Translations under genes and position numbers: made by a program
Assembly: GCF_003369915.1 (NCBI RefSeq)
Contig: NC_046677.1
Location: forward strand, 4,898,001 to 4,962,000
Source: Drosophila miranda
Taxonomy: Eukaryota > Arthropoda > Insecta > Diptera > Drosophilidae
DNA length: 64,000 bases
Direction: 5' to 3'
Shown: positions 1 through 8,298 of the stretch, piece after piece
Layout of the letters: each line of letters begins with the position of its first letter
Position numbering within the stretch: the stretch's first letter is position 1
Notes under the pieces: generated by a model
What the model saw: the letters and a program-made list of their open reading frames with translations, nothing else
Database searches by the model: none
What the model was told of the DNA's origin: nothing

Positions 1-2391
1 AAAGCTCGTCTTTGTCTGGACAGTCGAAAAGTAAACGCGGTGACAGAAAAAGATGCGTACCCGTTGCCCCAGATTGATGGCATCTTGAGTAGATTGCCCA
101 AGGCAGAATATGTAACTAGCCTGGACTTGAAAGATGCATTTTGGCAAATACCTTTGGAGGTGGCGTCGAGAGACAAGACTGCGTTCACCATACCAGGGAG
201 GCCGTTGTACCAATACAAGGTCATGCCGTTTGGTTTATGCAACGCCTCACAAACCATGTCCAGACTCATGGATAAGGTAATACCCGCCGCTCTCCGAAAT
301 CAAGTTTTTGTCTACTTAGATGACCTGCTGGTCATTTCAGACACATTTCCCTCGCATCTTGAGGTACTGCGTTCGGTGGCAGAACACATTCGTCACGCAG
401 GGCTGACCATAAATATAGAGAAGAGCAGATTCTGTAGGAGATCCGTAAAATATCTAGGTCACGTAATTGGCGAAGGCGGCATTAAAACAGACCCGGAAAA
501 GATTTCCGCCATTACTAAGTTTCCGCTCCCAAGAACTCTCCGAGCCCTAAGGAGCTTCCTTGGAATGGCCGGGTGGTATAGGAAATTTATACATGATTTT
601 GCTTCACTATCCGCCCCTCTAACAGACTTGCTAAAACAAAAAAAAAAATTCGTCATGTCCCAGGATGGAATAGAGGCCTTTGAAAAATTGAAAGAAACGC
701 TGTGCAAGGCGCCAGTTTTAAGAAGTCCTGACTTTGGAAAGCCCTTCTATATACATTGCGACGCGAGCAATACGGGAGTAGGGGGGGTACTAGTCCAAAA
801 GACGGAAGAAGGGGATGAGATGCCGATAGCTTTCGTGTCTAAAAAGCTGAATAAAGCCCAGCGCAATTATACAGTGACCGAGCTAGAGTGCCTGGCGGCC
901 TTAGTGTGCATTAAAAAGTTCAGAGCTTATGTCGAAGGTCATCAATTCACCGTGATAACGGATCATGCCTCACTGAAGTGGTTGATGTCCCAAAATGATC
1001 TGCACTCGAGGTTAGCTCGATGGGCACTAAAATTGCAAGGTTTCCGATTTAGCATCGAGCACCGAAGGGGAACCCAGAACATAGTCCCAGATGCATTGTC
1101 AAGGGTTCACCAGGATGAGATCGCAGCAATAGACAAGAGTAATGGGCTCCTGGTGGATCTAGATTCTCCTCACTTCAGAGCGGTAGGGTATCTTGAATTG
1201 GTGCAGCGGGTAAAGAGCAACCAGGAACGATTGCCAGACGTAAAAGTGGTCGACAACTTAGTTTACCGGAGAGCTGAGCATGCGAATGGCGACTTACTTC
1301 ATGACTCGTTTGCTTGGAAATTATGGGTGCCTAAGGAATTGATCGGCGAGATCTTAAAACAGTCACATGATGATCCGTTAGCCTCGCATGGGGGTATTCA
1401 CAAGACCTTGGAGCGCGTCCGTAGGTACTACTTTTGGCCAGGATTGGTTAACGATGTCAAAGCTTATGTGAACAATTGCAGTGAGTGTAAGACCACAAAG
1501 GCGCCAAACTTTACCTTGCGGCCACCCATGGGAAAGCCGGCCGAATCACAAAGATTCTTTCAGCGACTATACATTGATTTTCTTGGTCCATATCCTAGGT
1601 CACGAAGTGGTCACGTCGCTATTTTTATCGTGTTAGACCATTATTCTAAATTTGTTTTCCTCAAAGCCGTTAAGAAGCTGACAGCTGATGTAATTATCAA
1701 ATACTTGCGGGAGGATCTCTTTCATACTTTCGGGGTGCCCGAAACCATAGTGTCCGACAATGGATCCCAATTCAGGGCTGAAAAATTCCAAAGCCTTTTA
1801 AAAAGCCACCGTATCTCACATACCTTGACAGCGGTACACGCGCCACAGGCAAATGCCTCCGAGAGAGTCAATCGCTCAGTGATTGCCGCCATCAGAGCGT
1901 GTGTGCGTCCGGATCAAAAAGATTGGGACGAGAATTTAAGCAGCATTTGTTGCGCGCTGAGATCGTCCATCCACTCGGGAGTAGGCGCTACGCCATACTA
2001 CATGGTGTTTGGTCAGCAGATGATCACTTCTGGTGGCACTTACTCTCTGCTGAGATCACTAGAGATGTTGGAAGACAGGGCGGCAGCTTTTACAAGAGAG
2101 GATTCCTTGGAGTTGGTCAGGAAGAAAGCACGTGAAGTAATGGATAAGCAAAATGCACGTAATGAAAAGCAGTATAATCTAAGATCAAGAGAGATAGTAT
2201 ACCAGGTTGGGCAGGAAGTTTATAGAAGGAATTTTAAACAAAGCAACTTCCAAGCTGGATACAACGCTAAGCTTGGGCACGCCTTCGTAAAGGCTAGAGT
2301 TCGGAGAAAGCTAGGAAATTCGCTGTATGAGTTGGAAGATTTGCAGGGCCGAAGCATTGGGAAATACCACGGGAAAGATATCCGCCAATAA
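1..2391 (+). CDS. Ty3/gypsy-class pol polyprotein, 3' part (RT, RNase H, integrase)
   Basis: The frame is open from base 1, so the start (gag, protease and the first part of RT) lies outside the window; about 796 codons are visible. Numbering from the codon at 40, the reverse transcriptase shows the first catalytic Asp in SLDLKDAFW (near 29) and the YLDD box at 92-95. An RNase H with HCDAS and a TDHASLKWL block follows. The integrase shows an HHCC zinc finger (H..H..CSECK) and a catalytic core with YIDFLGP, VSDNGSQF and a downstream Glu in ASERVNRS, giving a D,D,E triad. These are standard gypsy-class signatures. The long uninterrupted frame suggests a young insertion. No env-like frame follows within the window. 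The family resembles the Osvaldo/Ulysses lineage by its long LTR, but that is a guess. Confidence 0.93.
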   Translation, partial: KARLCLDSRKVNAVTEKDAYPLPQIDGILSRLPKAEYVTSLDLKDAFWQIPLEVASRDKTAFTIPGRPLYQYKVMPFGLCNASQTMSRLMDKVIPAALRNQVFVYLDDLLVISDTFPSHLEVLRSVAEHIRHAGLTINIEKSRFCRRSVKYLGHVIGEGGIKTDPEKISAITKFPLPRTLRALRSFLGMAGWYRKFIHDFASLSAPLTDLLKQKKKFVMSQDGIEAFEKLKETLCKAPVLRSPDFGKPFYIHCDASNTGVGGVLVQKTEEGDEMPIAFVSKKLNKAQRNYTVTELECLAALVCIKKFRAYVEGHQFTVITDHASLKWLMSQNDLHSRLARWALKLQGFRFSIEHRRGTQNIVPDALSRVHQDEIAAIDKSNGLLVDLDSPHFRAVGYLELVQRVKSNQERLPDVKVVDNLVYRRAEHANGDLLHDSFAWKLWVPKELIGEILKQSHDDPLASHGGIHKTLERVRRYYFWPGLVNDVKAYVNNCSECKTTKAPNFTLRPPMGKPAESQRFFQRLYIDFLGPYPRSRSGHVAIFIVLDHYSKFVFLKAVKKLTADVIIKYLREDLFHTFGVPETIVSDNGSQFRAEKFQSLLKSHRISHTLTAVHAPQANASERVNRSVIAAIRACVRPDQKDWDENLSSICCALRSSIHSGVGATPYYMVFGQQMITSGGTYSLLRSLEMLEDRAAAFTREDSLELVRKKAREVMDKQNARNEKQYNLRSREIVYQVGQEVYRRNFKQSNFQAGYNAKLGHAFVKARVRRKLGNSLYELEDLQGRSIGKYHGKDIRQ

Positions 2392-2456
2392 CAGCTACAA
2401 GCGGTTCATCCTTGTGAGCCTTCTGCACCCCAAGTCTGATCTTGGCAGGGGGGAGT
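2392..2456 (+). other. Polypurine tract region upstream of the 3' LTR
   Basis: Between the pol stop and the putative LTR start is a short spacer ending in a G-rich purine run at about 2445-2455, immediately followed by TTGTACGG. In LTR retroelements the plus-strand primer lies directly before the TG that opens the 3' LTR, so this is the likely polypurine tract. The G-rich run and its position are seen; the role is inferred. Confidence 0.5.
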
Positions 2457-3620
2457 TGTACGGTGAGGCTTGTAGCTGCTGTGAGGAGGCCTAGGGTTTT
2501 TGGGGTCCGCCGAAAATTAGGCACCGTCTAACGAGAGGCAAGACAAACTCTCTTTAACAGTCGGCAAAGAGGGCCTGGGATCAAAGAGTGGGTCAGAGCC
2601 AGGTCAGACTTCCTCGTCGAAAGGAGAGCGAGTTCGAAGTCGAAGTCGGACAAGATAAACGGCTATAAATAGATGGCATTGGACGCCATTGCGAGATTCC
2701 AAGCCTGGTCGACAGCATTGGATTTTGTTCTCCAAGTGTCCTCTATAGTGTCAGCCGTAGTTGAATATTCAAAGAAAGAAAAAAGAGAAAAACCATATAA
2801 ATACAATAACTAGTGAAAAGTAGCCAGGAAGTGAGACGGTGATTAGTGAAACCTCTTCGATACACCCTTTCGACGGGTCACCCGTTTGGGTCTTAAATTG
2901 GAGGAGGCTCGTCTTCCACGACCGCCAGCTGAAATTCGTAGAAATTCGCCGGAGCTTTGGGTCGTCGCCTTGGAGCAGTTCGGCGAGCCAGAGAGGAGAG
3001 GCCAAAGAGTGCCCGGCAGACGGCAGCCGCGTCGGCTTGTTCATCGCTCCGCGTATGCGTCCATACCCCGTGCGCATGGGAGGAGGCAAAGAAAAAAAAG
3101 TGTTCTTCAGTGGCGACAAATAGTGGCAGATCGAGTTAGAAAATTTCTCATAGAAGGCCAGCCCCGCCCAAAATAACAATAACAAAAAAAAAAAGAATCA
3201 AATATAAGAAACAAATAACGGATCGTAGTCAGATGCTCTAAGCATCAATACCCGAGTTATTTTATTCTCCCTCTCATTTAGGCTTCTTTAGCTCTCTATC
3301 CCTATCTATCTCTCTCCACCTAACTTTGCGCTGCGGGCGAGCCCCCACATACCGGCGCCCGATAAGCGCCGCTAATCTGCACATAGGAATGCAAGACTGA
3401 GCGCAGAGGAATGTAAGGCGGCGTGAGGGACGGGAAGAAAAGAGACAGGCAATCACCGTTAAAATTAACTCGATCTGCCTGAGCCACTCGGTCGTCATCT
3501 CAATTTTTTTGTGTGTGCGAATTGTGTGTGTTCTTTTTTTATACTTTTCAGGGGCCCAAATCGGAAGCGCTTCGTCGATGGAGGTTCCTGTAAGTCGTTC
3601 AATTGAATAAATAAAATATG
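2457..3620 (+). mobile_element. 3' LTR-like region of the gypsy-class element (right end uncertain)
   Basis: The region begins with TG just after the purine run. It contains a TATAAATA box at 2664-2671, followed by a transcription-start-like stretch and a long untranslated region, and AATAAATAAA polyadenylation-like signals at about 3605-3615. Those are the parts expected of an LTR (U3, R). The 5' LTR is outside the window, so neither the exact right boundary nor the target-site duplication can be established; LTRs of related long-LTR families could run closer to base 4400. Small ORFs here are not convincing genes. Confidence 0.5.
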
Positions 3621-4399
3621 TATATGAAAGTTCGAAAAATATATAAAAATATGAAAGTTCGCCACGGGAGCGCACCCAATTAGTGGGTTGAAAAGAGAGG
3701 GCATCAGAAAGTCACCTCTTGATTCTTTTCCCTACGCCTCTCGTACATTACACCTTCTCTTTTGGTGGATCGCTATGCCAGCAATTGCTCACATAAAATT
3801 TTCTTACATTTCTTTTCTTTTCACTCCTATTCAAATCATCTGTTCTCTCTCATATCTAGCCTAAGCTTCTTATTTATTTACAGTACTTTACGCAAATTAT
3901 TTAAAATTAAGTCGTAGCCAATACTCGGGAAGGGCAAATGAGAACATTAAATTACTGGGGATCACTAATTTTAGTCATTAGAAATAAATAAACGTTTATA
4001 ATGTCTGAGTAGAAGAAATAGTGTTTGATCTCCTGCAGCAAGCCCCTGTAGGTCTCGCATAATATAAGGGGTCTTGTAACAAATTATGTGGTATCGGGCA
4101 CAGCAAGACCAAGGTAGGGTGGGCGAACATCACTCCTCATGAACAGCTGAGGAATTCTTTTCGTTGTCCGTTCACCAGTGCAGTTATTGTCTTTCGTTTT
4201 AGGTGTTGTGCTTTCCGTCCGGTTTCATATGGCTTATTGACACGCATTAAATGTAGAATAATAATAGGGTAGGCCTCAGCTTAGGAGCAAATAAACAAGA
4301 ACACCACACTCGTGGCCGACGAGCCAGTAGCCGGAAAATTGACAGCGTGCCGCTTCAAGCTGAGAGGACCATCTCGCCTACATCGTGGTTGCACGTTAC
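3621..4399. other. Non-coding stretch between retroelement and duplication
   Basis: I see no gene. It may be the rest of the LTR or unique flank. Bases 4285-4399 are open in the same frame as the truncated exon that begins at 4400. Confidence 0.4.
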
Positions 4400-4569
4400 A
4401 CGATTTTGGTAACGCGTTGAAGATTCATCAGACAGTCCCCAAACAAGCGCCAAAAGCATCTGAAAAAGACGATCTTCACGACATTCCGCCGACACTACGA
4501 CATCTACCTTTTCATAAAGTTACCATCTACCGAGCACAAAGAAAAAAAAACAAGGAATATCCATTGTGA
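4400..4569 (+). pseudogene. Truncated last-exon fragment of the unknown three-exon gene
   Basis: This is the duplicated 3' end of the gene at 11757-13015, starting in the middle of its last exon. The reading frame is shared (DFGNALKIHQTVPK onward) but the C-terminus differs because of an insertion after the A-run near 4545, giving an end in KKNKEYPL instead of KKNISIVIS. Upstream sequence from 4285 is open in the same frame, so a chimeric ORF of about 94 codons exists. Without the first two exons it is most simply a broken copy. Confidence 0.7.
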
Positions 4570-4575
4570 TATCTT

Positions 4576-4609
<34 letters not shown>

Positions 4610-5335
4610 TATATGTATATTTATATTTCCCTGATGGTACATATGTCTTATTCGTGGTCTAATTTACGCGTAAATTGATGTCGATAGGATTTTAAACTAT
4701 CAAAAACAAATACATATATATAGAATATAATTATATTGGCTTAGCTCTTCATCTATTTTCAATAAGATAGTTTTTTCAACAGCGGTTGAGAGTTAAAACT
4801 CTTAGAAAAATCCCGCAGTCTTTGCCCTAATTGCACTTAATATATTGCACATTTCAAGGATTGCATCAAAAGTAGAGGTCCTTGTGGAGGAAAGCGATGT
4901 ACCTCGACTGTAGGATTGGTCGCCACCGAGCACAGGCCGGGAGTGATTTACAACGATTAACAGTCAATATCCTTATTGTCCTAGATGCAAATCTGAATCC
5001 AAACAATCCGGGACACTCGCCCGATCAAAAGGATTCGCGAAACGCCAAGATCGGACAACAAATGGGAGGGCTATAGCGATTGTAATCAAAATCGGTTTAC
5101 AAATTTAAAAAGGCGTTATGCATTTAGTTCCAGCTTTGGCTGCCGATAAAGAAACTGCAAAAAATCACCGGTTGAGCCGCCACTGTACAACCAACAAACA
5201 AAAACTAGCGATCTTTTGCTGATTTCTGTTCGCCTAATACCGAGTGTTTTCGCTCATGACGTCTGATTTAATTCGCATTTTTTCTCTGACTATATATCGG
5301 CTATTTGGAGGCCGATCTGCTTGCGTGAGATTTTG

Positions 5336-5713
5336 ATGCAGAACGACAGTCTGGATTCTTACGATCCTAGGAAGTCCTCGCCAAGTTTTGCCTATGGAAA
5401 TGATTTAATTACAGCTTTTTTTTGGGACGATATATCTCGATTATACAGCTATCGATCTAGGCTGATCGTTTTCAATCACTTTGACTTCAAGGAAATTAAG
5501 GATTCTGCATTTGTACCTGTATTTTGTATTCGATTTTTAGTTAAGTCGCATTATGTAGCTCCGCTATTTCGAGTCTTCCTTCTTATAGAGAGACTGCTCC
5601 CGACTGTTCCCTGTGGCATCAAGGACAAGGATATTTCTTTTTTAACGTTAAAATTCGCTACAGCTCCGGCAAGATTAATAGTTTACTATATAAAGAAGCC
5701 GATTAGTGATTAG
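5336..5713 (+). CDS. Hypothetical ORF, 125 codons (copy 1), doubtful
   Basis: An ATG-initiated frame of 125 amino acids that stays open in both copies of the duplication. It matches no family I recognise and has no obvious domain, signal peptide or membrane segment. The copies differ by substitutions giving DISFL versus DFSFL and by a 3 bp in-frame indel near the end (KKPISD versus KKISD). Frame retention between such young copies is weak evidence, because few changes have occurred. It could be chance or a decayed element. Confidence 0.2.
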   Translation: MQNDSLDSYDPRKSSPSFAYGNDLITAFFWDDISRLYSYRSRLIVFNHFDFKEIKDSAFVPVFCIRFLVKSHYVAPLFRVFLLIERLLPTVPCGIKDKDISFLTLKFATAPARLIVYYIKKPISD

Positions 5714-5835
5714 TGAAATTTTGGTGTTTGTAAATGCTTTATTCGTAGAGACTACACGATAGCTTCAAGCTTTCTGGAGGTTTCATCGGACTTGTGATGG
5801 AAGGTTTAGACCCTGTCGTTTGCAATTCCTATTGC

Positions 5836-6015
5836 TCAGCAACAGCCTCCACAACAGCCTGCACAGGGTCCCGTTGCACCGCACGGTCCGCAGACATTGG
5901 GTCCATAGCAGGGTCCACAGCACGGATCACAGCAGGGTCCACAGCAAGGACCGCAGCAGGGACCGCAGCACGGACCGCAGCATGGACTGCAGCACGATCC
6001 ACAAGGGCTACACAT
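5836..6015 (-). CDS. Mst(CGP)-like cysteine-rich sperm protein, copy 1
   Basis: A 59-residue protein made almost wholly of Cys, Gly and Pro, with repeated PCCG units from residue 11 and an end in CAGCCGGCC. This composition is typical of the Drosophila male-specific Mst84D/Mst87F family, short structural proteins of the sperm tail translated late in spermatogenesis. The ATG at 6015 is chosen because it opens the Cys-rich block. The open frame upstream is interrupted by a likely 5'UTR intron at 6034-6098 on the minus strand (donor GTAACT, acceptor TTTTCCAG). In the 5'UTR near 6125-6145 there is a degenerate resemblance to the translational control element of this family (GATCAAACAAATTT), which I hold only loosely. 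Copy 2 encodes the same protein. Which D. melanogaster gene is orthologous cannot be told from so repetitive a sequence. Confidence 0.8.
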   Translation of the reverse strand: MCSPCGSCCSPCCGPCCGPCCGPCCGPCCDPCCGPCYGPNVCGPCGATGPCAGCCGGCC

Positions 6016-6186
6016 ATTCGATCCGTAAAAGTTCTGGAAAATATAAAAACAAAAATGTTGAACTCTATTGATGTTATAAGAAAAGTTAAAGTAGTTACCA
6101 GAAAACAAACAGAAGCCTGAAACTAAACAAAATTTGTTTGATCTGTGCTTATTGGAGTGTGATGAACAACTAAAAAAATAATGCAA

Positions 6187-8298
6187 TAGAACATATTACA
6201 AGATTTTGACAGCTATACATTCAGATCCTCGGGTAATGTGATTGGCATAACATGCCATATACATAATCAAATTAATTCCATCAAGTTATCTGTGAAAGTA
6301 CTATATAAATATAGAAATATACTATGGGATAAAGTGCTTAAAATTAATTAAACTATGCGAAAATCATTTTGTACTTGGCACGACGCCAAAATTAGTTTGG
6401 AGGCCTGTAGATCGCATCCTCATGCATAAAATTTGCAATCCAAAATCTTTTTTAAAAAGTCATAAACTGCTCTTTGGTGACTTTTATAATTTTTACTCGG
6501 CCTCTGCAGCATCCATAGCCGCAAAATTGATGATTTGAAAAGAGAATTGAACGATCTTTCACAGGATTTTTTATTCGTGTCGATATAGTGGATATACCTA
6601 AAGATATAGAAAATTAAACTTAAAGTTTTATACCATTTTTAAAGTTTAATTTTTTGTTTTTGTTATGGTCCTTCTTTAACAAAGTAATTTTTTAGTGGCA
6701 CTAATTCACAACAAAAATGTCCCCGATTTGATGGAGCCCAATCAAGGATCGATTATATTTTCACCAGTCATATTTAATTTTCTCCGTTTTTTGCCGTTCC
6801 ACGCCTCTCTCACATCGCATAATGCTGACATTTATTGTTCGATCTGGTCGTGATCGGGCGAACATCCTTGATGCCTCTGCATCCCATCCCTGATTGATCA
6901 TCGCACAATTGATTTTGTTTTAATTTTAATATATATCGCTTTTATTTCCTTGTAATGACTAACATTTTAAAAAATTACAATTCAATATTTTAGATAAATT
7001 AATTTGTAAGCTTTATATTTGTTTTTACTTTCGGCTTTTGTTTTTTTTTCTTTTCTTTTAAATTTATTTTCATCTTCGTCACATCTCACACACTATAATT
7101 TGTTTATTTTTTTATTTTTTAATAATAAGGTTTAATTATTTTTAATTTTTTTTTCATGTTCATTTTCTCAATTTTTTACTTAGTGTTTTTGTTCTTGTTC
7201 GAGTGTTTTTATTTGCTGCAAATTATTTGAAGTATTTTCTATTTTTTTTCACTGAATGTATGTAAGTCATTAATGTAAAAATTTGTAGTTTTATTATACA
7301 AATATATATACTATATATGTATATTCCTTGATGCTCTCAGTGGCAACGGGGTAGGGGGGGGGGGGGGGGGCTTAGCATATGTACTATATATATAAAAGAG
7401 GGGATTGGCATATATAATATATATGTAATTGTATAATGCAAGTAGAAAATCAAGTATTTAGACATATAATTCCGTTCGTTGATAGCAGCTAAAGAAGAGA
7501 GAGTAAGCATACAAAAACCATATCGAAAGTATTCAAAATTTCACAACTAAATACCGCATTAAGTACATTTTTCGTGGTGTCTAAATTCTGTCTATGTCTG
7601 CCGCTCCGCTTAATTGGTTTATATATATATATATATATATCTGTATATATAGTATCTATATTTTTGTTCACTCTACACTTGTTTGTTTTATCTGTTTAAT
7701 TTGGGTCTAAGGGATGGATACCTCTACTGTTCCACATTCTGTGTGTTCTCTTTTGCTCGTATTTCTGTTTATTCCAGAGTAGTAGCTTTTTTTGTTTTTC
7801 TTTTGTTTCCAGAATAATATGTAAATGTAAACTACGTTTCGTGGGGGGGTGGCCCATTTCTACAACCATTTTATGGGGTATTTGGGGCCCTAAACATCAT
7901 CTATATAATTACAATGTCTGTGAATATGGTATCGTGAATCGAAATTTCTTTTAGCATTGGTTTTTGTGGGGTTTTCGGAAATCATAAAATAACAATAAAT
8001 TACATTAAATAATACATACAAAAAATTACAATTGGATGCCAATACATTATGAAATTTGAGATTTTTTTATAATAATTACTGGGGGGCTGGGGAGGGGCTG
8101 TGATTCAATTTGTTCGCCTATGGGATTTTTTGTGGTGTTTCTGGGTGATTCTCTCTTTTTGTTTTAATTCCTTTCAATCCGCTTTTTCTTTACTTTTACT
8201 TTTACTTTCTTTTTCTTCTCCTTTTGTTTTTTTTTTTTTTTTTTTGAAAAAATGAACACTTTTTATCTGGTGGGAATATACATATGGTGTTTGGAAAT
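6187..8298. other. Non-coding stretch, copy 1; probable PRL-1 3'UTR at its right side
   Basis: AT-rich sequence with no convincing ORF. It contains a 17-base G tract at 7354-7370, (TA)n runs near 7620 and a 19-base T tract at 8227-8245. The part next to 8299 is probably the PRL-1 3' untranslated region on the minus strand. The Mst promoter should lie just right of 6190. Confidence 0.5.

Noticed and set aside
5794-6120. Plus-strand ORFs (108 and 83 codons) rich in Thr/Ala/Arg or His/Ser/Asp
   Set aside because: They are antisense shadows of the Cys-Gly-Pro repeat gene; the minus strand gives a recognisable family and a 5'UTR intron.
7354-7370. G tract considered as a possible G-quadruplex regulatory site
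   Set aside because: Its length differs between the near-identical copies and nothing nearby suggests use; a slippage tract is the simpler reading.
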